From Pyrus communis (Eukaryota; Streptophyta; Magnoliopsida; Rosales; Rosaceae), in the NCBI RefSeq assembly GCF_963583255.1, contig NC_084813.1, forward strand, positions 17,365,799-17,429,798: 64,000 nt of DNA, read 5' to 3'. This document shows, piece after piece, positions 25,344 through 37,722 of the stretch (position 1 is the stretch's first letter; every line of letters begins with the position of its first letter). Below the pieces are notes generated by a model. That model ran no database searches and was not told where the DNA came from. It saw only the letters and a list, made by a program, of their open reading frames with translations. Both the position numbers and the translations under genes were made by a program.

Positions 25344-27650
25344 TTACATATATGCTAATAGCAGTAGTGAATCTTTCGATGAAGCAGTACCTCCATCCAA
25401 ACCCGACCCTGTTGATCTCGAAGTAATATCCCAAGGACAAGTTCCTTCTTTTCTAAGATATTCGACCTCGTCGTAGTCTTGTTGCAGGCTATAAGAAGCC
25501 TTGACTGATTTCTGAATCCTCTCGAACTCCATTGCCATTTCTTTCATCGTCGGCTGTCTCTTTCCACTCATATCCAGGCATCTGTATGTGAGGTTAGCAA
25601 CTGACAGAATGTCATCCGTTACACCCTCCTCCTTAACTCGGGAATCAAGAATATCAAACGGACGATTCTCTTCCATCGAAAAATTGAAATATGTATGTAA
25701 CCAGGCCTCTGATTTCAGGTGACCTTGTTAGAGAAACAGGCTTTTCTCCAGTCAATAGATCAAGAAGGACAACTCCGAAGCTATACACATCGCTCTTATC
25801 CGTCAACTGGCTCAATTGGAAGTACTCCAGTTCCAAGTACCCGAAGGTGACAACTACTATTGTGGTGAGGTGCGTTTGGTCAATGGAAACTGATCTCGAA
25901 GTCCTGAAATCTGCAACTTTTGCTCTGTATTTATCATTTAAGAGTATGTTTGTAGACTTGATATCCCTGTGGTAAATTGGAAAACCTGTTGCTGTATGTA
26001 AGTAGGAAAGAGCTTCGGTGGCAATCCTTAAGTGCATTTCCCATGTAAGTAAAAACTCATCGGTTTCTTCATGCAGATATTGATAAATCATTCCTTTCGG
26101 TATGAATTCATAAACTAAGGGAGGAACTTCTGTCTGTAAACAGCACCATAACAATTTAACCACATTCCTGTGGTTAATTTGCGAAAGAATGACAATTTCA
26201 CTAATGAACTGTGCAACTTCGCCTCCATCAACTAATTTAGACTTCTTTACAGCTACGATGCGTCCATCTGTCAACATTCCTTTGTAAACAGTACCTTGGC
26301 CTCCCTGGCCAAGGATTCTATCCACATTAAAATGGTAAGTCGCTTGCTCCAACTCCTTTGAATTGAACAACTTAATTTTCTCAACATTTACTTCACCAGA
26401 AGCCAATTGTTGCTCCAACAGTATACCACCATTTTGTTCAAAGAACTTCTCCTTGCGTTTAATGGCTTTTCTTTTCTGTATGAATTTGTGCAACCACCAT
26501 GCACCAACGAGCAATAACAGGAATTCGAGACCACTGCCGATACCTCAATAACTTTAGAAAATAAGAAAGGATAGTACAAATATAACCAGAGATATTTCAC
26601 TTTTTCATTTGTTGGAATGTGTTACATGGTTGGTTATGAATTGCTTTTCAAAATTCCAATTCATCTTGGTAATGCTAGATTATGCATTGTTACATATAGC
26701 ATAGAACGTGTAGTGCAGGGACATACATATTAAGATGATTTTGACCTACGATTTGCTATTCTTTGCGGGAATAGCATCGCCAATCCCCAACAGTATTCAC
26801 ACAAACTTGGTTCTTGCTACACGTCATGTTGAGCACACGTTCATTAATGTCTGGATTAATGCGTATTGAAAAAATTAGAAATTATTCCGTAAAGCATTGA
26901 AACTGTTGTATTAGAGTTTTACCTTGACATGCATTGAGAAGAAAAGGATTTCCTTCGTAGCCCCCTCTGCAAGTACATTCAAGCCTTAAGGATTCATTAT
27001 ATATGGAAACAGTGTCATTGTAGGATTGGCAATAAGGCCGGGTTGTGTCAGAACTCACTGTCGTCGCATTTACTTCCATAACGGTTCCAAACACATCAGC
27101 TGTGGAATGAAACAAGTTCCATTCCAGCACCACAGGAATATTGTCCCTGTCGTTGATGGCAGAAATGTTTGTTGAATTGTTGACATACCACTGAAACCAT
27201 TTGCGGTCTACGAAGAATGCGGAATTGCATGAACTCCGTCTTTGATTATCATCAGGTTGGAAGCTGGTATTGAAGGCGGAGAGAAATGAAGGGATGGCAG
27301 TTTGGCAGCAGTCCACCCCATTGCATTCATTATGCCCAGTACCGTTACTCTTATTGATCGAAATGTTACAATCGGACTTACATCCACTTGAAATAGAGTA
27401 GCCGTCTGAGTTTGAGGTGATGTTGGCCGTAACATCACAACCTACCGCAGTGAACATGTTATCAATGGAATACGCAAAAGGGCTTCCCTCCAAGTTGGCC
27501 GTCTGGCGGTTGATTGGCTTGTTGTTGCAATTTGAGAAGGCGATCCGGTTTGTGACCTTGAATGTGTTTCTGTCCTCAACAGAAATTTCCAGCACCTCCT
27601 ACTTGGTACGGCTCAAGAAAGGTTTTGGATTTCCAGCACCTCCTACTTGG
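25344..27650 (-). pseudogene. Second WAK-like receptor kinase copy, decayed
   Basis: Ectodomain (27595-26930): GUB_WAK-type with FTAVGCDVTA, CNGVDCCQTAIP and CTCRGGYEGNPFL. The EGF exon near 26760-26860 has lost a cysteine and contains a stop. Kinase exon from about 26514: [30 protein letters not shown]. Damage: the DFG motif reads DFR; the activation segment reads [10 protein letters not shown] instead of [10 protein letters not shown]; a 4-base tandem duplication near 25690 shifts the frame so that the C-lobe continues as [13 protein letters not shown] in another frame (to 25344). Upstream, a 23-base duplication near 27593-27650 and a TAG interrupt the start of the ectodomain, and the signal peptide is missing. 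Loss of the DFG glycine makes activity unlikely even without the frameshift. Confidence 0.82.
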
Positions 27651-27745
27651 TATGTCAAATTTTGAACAAGTCACATTAACACGAGGAAATTAGCGTGGAA
27701 ATTGAATGGTAATGTTGATTTTTCTCTTCTTTTCTCAATTTTTTT

Positions 27746-30700
27746 TTTTTGTTTTTTTGTTTTATATATTTTTGTTGTTGCATTTAGTACTTGACGATTG
27801 AAAAATTAGGTGACTTGACGGTGAAAGACTGAAGCATGCTAATTTATAAATATATTATATATGTATAAGTCAAAATTCAAATTGCAAAATATCAGTCAAA
27901 GAATAAGAAAATTCATCAAAAAAGATTGGAGGAAGCATCAATCAATCTAATAAACTATTATCTGAAAATTTGATATTTTCAACCTCTAAAAATTTAGAAC
28001 AAAATATACTATATTCCTTGACGAACTAGGTAAACTTTACTCAACGAAATACTATGTTCCTTGGTCAAACTTAAAAATTCTATTATTCCATAATTTTAAA
28101 ATTTATTTTCAAATGGTTAAATGATCATCGAATATGAACATCAGGTATATTCAACATGTGTTTTAAACCTCAATTAGCATCCTTACAAAAAAAAAAAAAA
28201 AAAAAAAAAATCACCAAAAGTTGATATAGTCGTTAAATCGTGATGGACAATTATGTACGTGCTGGCCGATACCCGAGGGTGACGAAAGTCATTTATTGAG
28301 TGTAAATGTTGAAAACAAAGGGTAGATAAGACTTATAAATATAAAGGAATAATGAATATGCAATTAAGGAACGTGTTCAGAGCACACATCTAATCTAGAA
28401 CACTAAAAGAAATAATATAAAATTGAATAAATAAAAGAATGGATCCTACACCAAGAGGACTTGAAGATACCAATGTGGAAGTACCTGTACGCCGAGATTG
28501 TATGCCTCGATTCTAAGTCCTGAAGGGGGTGCAAAACAAACATGAGTGGACTAAGTTGATATATATATAATAAAACAGTTATCAACGTACTATCCCCCAG
28601 GTTTTATGAAAACACATATACCATGATAAACATAGGTTTTCCGAAACCCAGCATGCTGTGTAATGTCTAAAATCATAACTTGTATATACAATAATCACTA
28701 GTGAATGTCCAATAACCCCCAGGCCCCATGCTGGCTCCTCGTCTCTGAGCAGATAATCAGAGGAAAATACACTCCAGGCCCCATGTCGGCTCCCCGTCCC
28801 TGTGCTAAATAGCCAGAGGAAACACACTTCAGGCCCTATGCCAACACCGAAACCGTCTCCCGGGACGGACCAGATCTATCCCTACGCCCCGTAGCGAAAA
28901 GGACCACTAGATAAGTACAAAACCAGTGAACATACATATATTGAAAAGCAACTTCATAGTATAAAGTTATCCATCATCTATACTATAAAGAGGTGTTCTA
29001 AACATGTTCTAAATATCATATCGTTATCCATCGGATATTCTATAAGAACACAGGTTATAGGAAAAATAGTAATAATTCAAACTAACCTCAGTAAGCATAT
29101 TATCTCATAAAACATAGTCATCAAATCATGCTTTTCATGTATGCATTTCTACTATCAAAACATGTATTTTTAGAAGGGGTTCACTCACAGTAGTCATGCA
29201 ACTAGCGAAGATGGAAACACCACAGTTAATTGCCCCTAAGCACATAAATGGTACATTTAGTCAAACTCTACTCGAATGATTGAATTTGGAAAAACCGACT
29301 TCAAAAACGGGTCCAGGACGTCGAAATTAGCCTAGGAGGGTGACGGACAAAAACCTGAAAAGTCAACGTTGACCTTTGACAGGTCAAAGTCAAAGTCAAC
29401 GGTCAGAAAAAGTCAACGTATCAGGTCGGTCAACCGGATTTGGGCTTAGGGTTAGATCCGGGTTGGGCCCTAAGGGTTTAGGGTTAATGGGTTTAAGGGG
29501 AAATAGGTTTAGGGCTTGGGCTTGCTGCTGGGCTTGGTAGGACGGCCCAAAGGCTTGAGATAAAAGGTTAAAGGGACACGGGTTGGGCTGCCCTAAGGGA
29601 TGGGTTACGTTGAATGGCCCAAAGGCCTATCTACAAGGGTTTTGGGGTTTAAACCAAATAAAAGGATAAGGGTTTGGGCTTTATTGGCAACGGGCCAAAG
29701 GCCCACGTTTTACAATGCCCAAAGGGTTTGGTTCGAAGAGGCTTTGGGCTTGAAAGCCCGGCCTGAGTTCAAAACATGCGTCGCAGGACCCAAAGCAAGG
29801 AGAAGGCCGGAATTTGGCCGGAAAACTGAACAAAATTTAAACCCTCATAACTTTGTAAATACTCAACGAAATCGAGTGATTCAAAAACGGAAATCATAGC
29901 TCTCAAAGAGAGGAAGAGAATGGTACCTTACAAGACGTCCAAATCGTCGTTATTTGGCCGGAAAATGCCTCGAAAGCCGTGGAGGTCGTCGGAAACTGGG
30001 CAAGATTCAAATGAATATAACTTCTTCAATACTCAACGAAATTGGGTGAAACTAAAAGGAAAGTTGTAGTACTCAGTGAGATGAAGAGATTGATACCTGG
30101 TACACCGGCCAAGCCGCCGTGGTTTCGCCGGAAATTTCCTCGACAGGGGTGGTGCTTGCAGAAAAATTTGGAAAAGCTACTCCGAGCTATTTTTTGCGAT
30201 TCACACGTATACAACACTTAAAACAACCTTCGATCTAACCCTAAAACATAACCCAAGGGTTTCTAGAAGCTTACCAACGTCGGAAAAACACGAAACACGT
30301 CGGAGAAGACGATGAACAGTGACACCATCACTGTTGGGGTTTCGTGAAGGTTTGCTTGAGTTTTCCTGAGGTTCCTACGTCCAGTGATGTTGGTTTGGGG
30401 TTGTTGTTGCTTGTGAGTGATGAAATCGAGAAGAGAGGGAGAGATCATAGAGGTAGTGCACGGGGAGGGAGAGGTCCAGGGCCAGGGGTGAGGAAAATGA
30501 GAGAGAAGAGAGAACTGAGAGAAGACAGAGATGAAAGGCTCGGGGGACAAAAATAAGGGGGTGGGCCCCTTGGGCACACCTAAAAACCATTTTAAAAATG
30601 AAAATACTTCCAAATTTTGTCAAAATACAAAAATATTCTTTTCGTTCTGTAAATTCTAGAACAAGTTGTTACATAGTATATATCAATTACATTGACAGTT

Positions 30701-31349
30701 GGATTGTTCAAATTAATTTTGCTTCCTGAGACAATCCTCGAAGTAATTGAATATTTGAAAATGTCTTAAATCCTTGCCTGACAAAAAAAATTTCAACTTT
30801 GCCCAACGAACCTAACCCTAAACTCTAAATGCTAAACCCTAAATCCTAAATAATAAAATAAACGTTTGCCCGACGAAATTCTTAAACTTCTGTCGAGCGA
30901 CAGATCTTAACCCGACAAAATTATCGAATTTTCATCGGACGATTTAAATTTCTTTTTAAACATGAAAATAAATGGTCATTGTGAACTCAAATAAAGTTGA
31001 TTGAATACTTTATTTAGTATATAATAATATTACAGAAGTGAACCTTTAATCGCTGTCTATATACTAGTATGTTTCCCTATCATCTTCAATATCCCTTTCA
31101 TTGCTTAAGTAATCGGTGCTATTGTCAAGCAAGGAATTCCGGTGAATTGGTGGTAGGAGCCCGAGGTCAATAGATAATGCATCTCTTTCAACTGGGGTGA
31201 CACTCGACATCTCGAGAATGGTGATTCAATGATGTGGTTGCTCTGTACCCTGGGAAGGTTTTCTGGTGGTTGCTCTTTACTCCGGAAAGGTTTTCGGGTG
31301 GTTGTAGAAGAATCCTCTTGGTCGGTATCCTCATTGTCATCCTCTTAGT
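27746..31349. other. Non-coding repetitive DNA at the junction between the two duplication units
   Basis: About 3.6 kb with no gene. It contains an A-run (28185-28210), a stretch rich in CAGGCCCCATG motifs (28720-28850), a G-rich segment with repeated TTAGGGTT and GGGCTT motifs (29440-29720), and two similar blocks of about 175 bases (29815-29970 and 29985-30150, each with ACTCAACGAAAT). The texture is that of a non-coding retrotransposon or long terminal repeat, but I could not define ends or a TSD. Frames at 29600-29899 and 30263-30623 look like by-products of base composition. Confidence 0.4.
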
Positions 31350-31350
31350 G

Positions 31351-33471
31351 TAATATCTCATACTGCTCTTATGGAAGCATATGGAAAAGGACGGCGATAT
31401 AACAATGCTGAAGCAATATTTAGAAGGATGCTGTCTTCTGGGCCTGAACCGTCTGCCGTGACACATCAAATAAACTAAAGATATTTGTTGAGCCGAACTT
31501 GTCACTGTCCTAACAACTTCGATTAAATCTTAATTTTCAGTTTAGTGCTGACAACATTTTGATGATGCCGGCATCTTCAATATTTTCAATGTTGCCGCCC
31601 TTTGAGCATTATGCATGCTTTCGTTGGAGTCTTTCTACCTGCCTCATATAGTACCTTGAATTACAGGGATGTAAGTTCAAGGAAGCTGAAGAAATATTTG
31701 AGACTCTTTTAAATGAGGAAAAATCACCTTTAAAGCCAGACCAAAACATGTTCCACATGATGATTTATATGTATAAGAAGGCGGGGAGCTATGACAAAAC
31801 TCGTAAGATGTTTGCAGTGATGTCTGAGAGAGGTGTTCCACAATCGACGATCACTTATAATAGCTGGATATCATTTGAAAATAATACAAGGAAGTCTCCA
31901 AGATGTATAACCAGGTAAATTTTTGTAAGGTACATGAATAATTACTTAATTAGCCATGTAGCTCGGTAAAGCATGCTAAACCTTCCTATTTGAGTATGCT
32001 TTACAATTATAAAATAGGGTTGCAGCAATATTTTGCTGGTCTGTTTTGAAGAAAGAAAATAGTTTCCTTGGTCTGTTTTTTTTACTACTTTTTAAGCATC
32101 ATTGGTTGATATATGATCCAAATAGAAGAATGTGCGGTCTTGCAGCAATAATTTCCTGGTCTATTTTGAGAAAAAAAAAAAAAAAAAAAAAAAAGAGCTA
32201 GCTTGCCTAAATGAGAATATGCGTTTTGTTATCATCGAGGTTTAACAATGATTTTACATGGTTGCCAATCGCACATGAAAATTACTAAAATTGGCAAAGA
32301 TTATTGATCAAGGAGACGTAAAAATCCTGTATTTTCCTCTTTCTCATGCTTATCATTTTACGTTGTTTTTCTTTTTTTCGCTTTTTCCGAAAGGATTGTT
32401 GTGCTAACTAGTGGCAGTAAATGAATACTGATCACCATGTGCACTTTATGGGATAGGCCTAATAAACAAAACTGGATAAGAAAAAGTTTCAACTCTGTAA
32501 AATATTTACGTCGTCTTCCCTTCTTGTCTAGCTCCATCACGAGCAGAATACTACAAACCAGTCAATGTTGGATTGGATTCGATCGGCATCTATCAGGTCG
32601 TTCCTCTCACTTCTCTCCCTTCACCAATTACCTTGACATGTGTTTGTCGAGCGAAATACCTAGGTCTTGTATGCAATTTATGGTTCTACTGTCTGATAGA
32701 ACATGAATTATTAGGTGGCATAATGTCAAGTATCGTATGTCAAAAACAGTGGTCCATTTACAGATAATTAAAGATATCCCTAAAAATTTACTCTCTGATC
32801 TCGATAGTGACCCCTCTGTTTTTCTTTGTTTTTTATTCAGGTTTAACCCTTATCTTTGCTCTTATATGACGATGCTATCAGCATATGTGAATGCATCTGA
32901 CATGGAGGGTGCTGAGAAATTCTTCATAAGAATAATACAAGATGCATTTAAACCCAATGTCGTCACTTATGGGACCTTAATCAAAGGGTATTCTAAGACA
33001 AATAATATTGAGAAGATGATGGAGAAATATGAGGAAATACTGGCATCTGGTATTAACCAAATCAAACAGTCTTGACGACAATCATGGATGCGTATGGAAA
33101 GAACAGAGATTTCGGCAGTGCTGTTGTTTGGTACCAGGAAATGGAATCCTGTAGGCTTCCGCCTGATCAGAAAGCAAAAAATACCCTTTTCTCTGGCAAA
33201 AACAGCAGAGGAACAGAAGGTGGCTAACCAGCTTGTAGGAAATTTGGATCAGAGTTAACAATGAACAAGGAACTAGTAAGTCTTTGGTGCCTGTGATGAG
33301 AATGATAGTGACGATGAGTATGACGAAGAGGATGATGAAAAGTATGATGATGAATTAGAGTGTTCTTCACAAGTCACTTCATCAAATGATGAGCGAAAAC
33401 ATGAACTGATTTATTTACACTCTGATAATGAGAAAAACCTCGAGGACTTACTTGCAGTTGCAGATTTGTAA
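31351..33471 (+). pseudogene. 5'-truncated PPR gene copy
   Basis: Begins inside the PPR exon TALMEAYGKGRRY at the duplication junction, so promoter, first exons and several PPR motifs are absent. The exon FKEAEEIFETLLNEEKSP (about 31675-31915) keeps its CAG acceptor and has GAG where unit 1 has a stop, so it is the better preserved version of that exon. The exon CSYMTMLSAYVNASDMEGAE continues to LASGINQIKQS, then a frame change produces TGA near 33073; in another frame the text LTTIMDAYGKN follows. A second frame change lies near 33255. The acidic C-terminus ends at 33471. Confidence 0.8.
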
Positions 33472-33974
33472 AGTTGCGATATTCTATTTTGTGGTATAGT
33501 GGCTTGACGGTTAAGCCAAGAATATAAGTTAAGAGTTACTTTGTGGGAGCGGAATTACTTCACACCAGCTTAAGTGAGTATATTTTGCTGCTTGTGAACT
33601 ATATTGGATCAGTATTCCGGCCACCCTTGATCGTCTTGCTCTTTGAGATGAGACGGAGGGAGAACAAAATCTAACCGTTTGATGTTGCTGCAGCCTAGTT
33701 AATGTGCATTTTTTTGGGAATTCGCACTTGTGTATAACCACAAGCACAATTTTGTGATTCAAGTGTTGCAGCTTCCACACTAAAATGTCCGGTAGAAATT
33801 TTTACTGCTCATTCTATCAAACAGTGACTTTTGCTTTCAGTCTGATGAGCTGTGTGCAGGGGAAGAAACAAAACAAACATCAAGGCTAATTCTTGTCAAC
33901 CATGCGATATCAAAACAAAGGATTTCCTACATGAAGCGCAGGTGAAATGAAGTTCGGAAACCTTCATGGTCACC
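33472..33974. other. Convergent 3' flank between PPR and MATE copies
   Basis: Matches 6728-7190 in unit 1 and probably holds both 3' UTRs. An extra segment near 33793-33841 is specific to unit 2. No gene. Confidence 0.45.
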
Positions 33975-36480
33975 TCATATATCGGTCACCAAGTCTAATC
34001 TTTCCGCACTTGCAGATCTCTTCAATCGTTCAGCTGCTTTTTCAACCTACAAAAGCATGGCCATTGGTGAGAACTTAGTCAAATGCACTTCATATTTGCA
34101 ATTAAGATTAGATTTCGAAATTTAAATTACCTCAGCAGTCCAGTTTGTTCTTGCAGTGAGAACAATTAGAGTTACTGTTTGTAGAAAAACTCCAATGACC
34201 AAACCCCACCAAATACCCTGAAATATACAAAAAAATTCATCATTTTTCATCACTCACAAAGAAAATCAATCACTTTACTAGCAAGAGTTAGGAGATATTC
34301 AACTTACTGCTACTCCCGTGCTGGTTTTGAAGCCTAGAACACATCCGATTGGATGACCGATAATGTAGTAACATGTCAGGTTAACATAAGCCACAACAGC
34401 TTGCCATCCACTTCCGATCGCCACCCCTGAAATTCCACACAAGCTAAATTCTAAACGGCGGCTAAATACTTTGCTTATAGGTTGTTCATCTACTGCATCT
34501 ATATATCATGTATGAATACCAGAGAGTATAGGTTGAATGCCATTCAAGAAAACAGAGATGGCCAGCAATGGGGTTAAATTCGATACTGCATTTATAACCT
34601 CGTTGTCGCTTGTAAAAAGCTTGCTTAGTGACTCGGAATATCAATATAATCGCAGTGAAGATTATGCTAATCAGTATGCTCGTCCCGTTCACTACAAACA
34701 CCGAAAACTTGGGCACCTTCGCGTGGTCGGCACCGAGTTCATTACTGACTCGAACACTGGCTGCCGCGGCTAGCCCTAACATAAATTGCAAGTCCCAGTT
34801 CAAGTAGTTCATGCTGGAATTGCATCACATCAAAAAATGTAAAATTAGATTAAAATGTCTGTTAAAAAACCTGATCAAAATTGACCAATAAAAGATGAAA
34901 TAGAAAGAAAAAAAAATTATGGTGATTCGGAGCATAAAATATTTCTGAAATAAATTGATTTAGCGAAAGGCTTACCAAATAGAAATGGAGTCCTGATATC
35001 AGCACCAGCCCTTGGCTGTACCAAATCTCCAAACTACATCAATGCATGACAAAACCCAACGGTTATTTGTACGTAAAAATGAGTTTTATAAGTGAGACGT
35101 AAAGTACAAAAAAGGTGAAAAGAGTAATACATACAAATAAAACCGGAAACAAATTTTTAATCAAAAGAAGAACTTGGGGACGCTAAAAAGACAATAAGTT
35201 GTCGCTCTCCGTTCTATTGTGACTAAAACTTTGCAACCGGTTGTATCTGCGTGTATTTCCTAAAAATCTTACACTTACCAGAGCATGATAGCGGATGCAA
35301 GAGTCAACTTAAAGTAAGGCCAAATGCCCCTAAAGGCCTTCCCAGAGAAGCCAGTCCAAGTCTCCTTACACTTGGGGCTGACAAAAATGTAAATCCCATA
35401 TACGACGACAAGAAGCCACCATGAGAAACTCAGAGTGAGAGCCGCCCCCGTCAGCCCATAATCCGCCACATAAACCACCACCCAACTGAGCAGAATGTGG
35501 ACGAGGAAAACCCCGACCGACATATAGGCCAGAGGGTTGACAATGTTTTGTGCTTGGAGAAACCTCTGCTGAGGGCAGTTTATGGCAAATGCATAGAGCT
35601 GTGGGACTATTCCTCTGGCAAATACTTGTCCCTGCGCTGCTATTTCCTCTTTTTGGCCAATGGCTAAGAGGATTGGACCTGACCACCAGTACAAAAATGT
35701 TAGGAGCACTGCTGCTCCCAAGTGCAGGATGATTGCTCTTTGGCATATGATTCCCATTGCTGGATATTGTTTGGCTCCATATGCTTGCCCACACACTGTT
35801 TGCACAGCACTTGCCATTCCCAACTTTGATTCCAAACCAAGAATTAAGAACACAAAAGTGTTAGTCCAACCATACAAGAAAAATATGGAAAGAAAATTGG
35901 GCTACGTGGCTTTTTAGCGTAACAAGTTTGGCACTCTCGGTTTAGATTCAGATACTCCAAACTGAACATTTTGTGTTTTTTTACATGTATAATGTGAGCG
36001 CTTGATGCTAACTGAAGCAGCGAAAAAAAAAGACACTAAATGAAAACTGCTATTTGCACTTTAAAATAGACATTCAATGAATCTGGCACGAGTGCAGAAT
36101 GATTATGTTAGAGTGCTAATAACCGTTGTCGTTAATTATCAGAGTACATTAGCAGTTTGGGTACGTACCATAATACCATAAGCAAGACCCTGAATTCCAA
36201 CACTGGCAATAGAGGCACCAGCAAGCTCCAAGGCACTCAAATGCCCACAAAACATGAGGGTGGTAAAGCTGAGCATGTAGTTGAATATGGAGACGATGAT
36301 AGATGAGCCGGATAAAATCCATAAGAGTCTTGATTCCCATGCCACCAGCCTAAGCCACCACCGAACTGCAACGGGCTTGTGCTCCAGGAACTCTTCAACG
36401 GCAGTGGACGAAAGGTCAGAAATCCGGGAATGTGAGTCGAGCCCGTTAAGTAGCGGTTGGTACTCTTCTGCCGTCCCCAT
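33975..36480 (-). pseudogene. MATE/DTX transporter copy with two frameshifts
   Basis: Same seven-exon layout as 7191-9722. Exon 1 (36480-36169, MGTAEEYQPLLNG) and exon 2 (about 35823-35279, [17 protein letters not shown] to KLTLASAIML) are intact. Exon 3 (about 34990-35045) lacks 29 bases present in the first copy, between GAGTCC and TGATATC on the plus strand. Exon 4 lacks two bases (plus strand TTAGTGACTCGG against TTAGTGCGACTCGG, near 34628), so the frame leaves FRVALSKLFTS and reads [10 protein letters not shown]. Each lesion alone truncates the transporter. The remaining exons and splice sites are still recognisable. Confidence 0.88.
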
Positions 36481-37047
36481 GGTTATCTCAGCGGCTGAGC
36501 CACCAACATTTGATGGTTGTGAAACTGTGTGAGATAGTGTGTATGTGCTTTACGTGGAAGGAGTGTGCATGATGTATTTATACGCTGTTACACTGTGTGG
36601 AAAAACAAGGAGGGAAAGAGGAGAAACTATGTTATATTTAACTACCATTCAAAATATTAGGTGTACAGGGGAAGTTTAGCTGCAACTACCTATATATTCT
36701 TGAAATTGACATAAAGTCAAATGTCCACATTCAAAGGCAGTGTTCAATTATATATGTATTAACCTTCATGCACATGCTCACATGAGTGCAGAAAATATTT
36801 TTTGAATTACGACGTGCTATGCATTACTTACGCGTTTTAAATGTATTTATATTCGAGAATTGCTTCCATAATTTTTTTTGTCAAAAAAGAAAGTCAAATA
36901 TTTGAAGTAAGTAATATGCTAGAAGAAACCCCTCATAAACCAATCAAAGCAGCTAAATCCACATTAATAAAAGCGATCTTTCAATTTCCATTTACATTCT
37001 ATTGAATTTACATTAAGATTAGAAAAAAAAAAATTAATAAACAACTG
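36481..37047. other. Promoter flank of the second MATE copy and AT-rich spacer
   Basis: Homologous to the first MATE promoter up to about 36770. A canonical TATAAATA on the minus strand lies at 36574-36581, about 95 bases upstream of the ATG. The remainder diverges from unit 1, which here carries the hAT-like element. Confidence 0.5.
36574..36581 (-). promoter_or_regulatory. TATA box of the second MATE copy
   Basis: The minus strand reads GCGTATAAATACATC at a normal distance for a core promoter of the leader beginning near 36550. This consensus is altered in the first, intact copy. Confidence 0.55.
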
Positions 37048-37187
37048 ATTGAATCACATTATTCCTAACCCGTTATGAGGCTAAGCCCACTTCCTCCCCT
37101 TAGTGTAGATAACATCGTTTGTTCAATTAGAAAAAAATTATCATTTAACAACTAATTGAATCAAATTATTATGAGCATGCAAGAACA

Positions 37188-37218
<31 letters not shown>

Positions 37219-37722
37219 ATAATTGGCACTACACGTCTCTTAAGTATTTGAAAATAGAGAAATAATATTTAATAAACAACCGTGTGCAAAATGCATTTTT
37301 TGAATCACAGCTTACGTGCGACTTATATATTTTAAATGTATTTATATGCGTAAATTGCTTCAATATTTTTTATTTCATTATTTTCTTTTCTTTTTATCAC
37401 CGGAGCTACGCACATTTTAAGTTGTTTTGAACACAATATTGATGATTTTTCTTATTTTTTATGATATTTTCCTTTCTCCTTCACATAAGCACCATCAACT
37501 TTCACTCATTCTTTCATTTTTTGTTATTCATTTATCTCTTCGCACTTATATTTATATTATATTTTATGATGAAAAAATTACCAAAATCGCCTACATTATT
37601 TGATGCATTATTTTTGGTTGCGTTTGATTTTTTTTTTTTTTTTTTGGAGGCATTTTTGTCCAAAATGTTTTGGTGAAGTTGTGACCCCAAATGGGGTCTG
37701 CTGGCTTTATATATAAAGATAA
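37048..37722. other. AT-rich spacer with SINE remnant
   Basis: 37048-37130 resembles the 3' half of the SINE seen near 58.3 kb (CTTAGTGTAGATAACATCG then an A-rich tail). A short hairpin GACCCCAAATGGGGTC at 37681-37696, followed by TGCTGG, might be the tail of a Helitron-type element, but no partner end was found. The region replaces the hAT-like element of unit 1. Confidence 0.35.

Larger units (their letters stand above)
4290..27745. repeat. Segmental duplication, unit 1 (PPR-MATE-WAK block)
   Basis: This block is colinear with 31350-49142. The left junction is sharp: sequence from the G before TAATATCTCATACTGC (4290) is near-identical to that from 31350, while bases to the left differ. The right-hand match is 27655-27745 with 49055-49142. 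Unit-specific insertions in unit 1 are the hAT-like element at 10272, the WAK fragment ending near 18725, the MITE at 19144 and probably the region 24260-27650, which includes one WAK-like copy. Confidence 0.85.

Noticed and set aside
29440..29520. Interstitial telomere-like repeat
   Set aside because: The TTAGGGTT words are irregular and mixed with GGGCTT; no run of exact TTTAGGG units.
29600..29899. 99-codon ORF in the G-rich block
   Set aside because: Arises from repeated GGGCTT/AAAGGCC motifs and has no start context or resemblance.
37681..37720. Helitron 3' end
   Set aside because: A hairpin is present but there is no clear CTRR terminus or matching 5' end, so it is mentioned only as a possibility.
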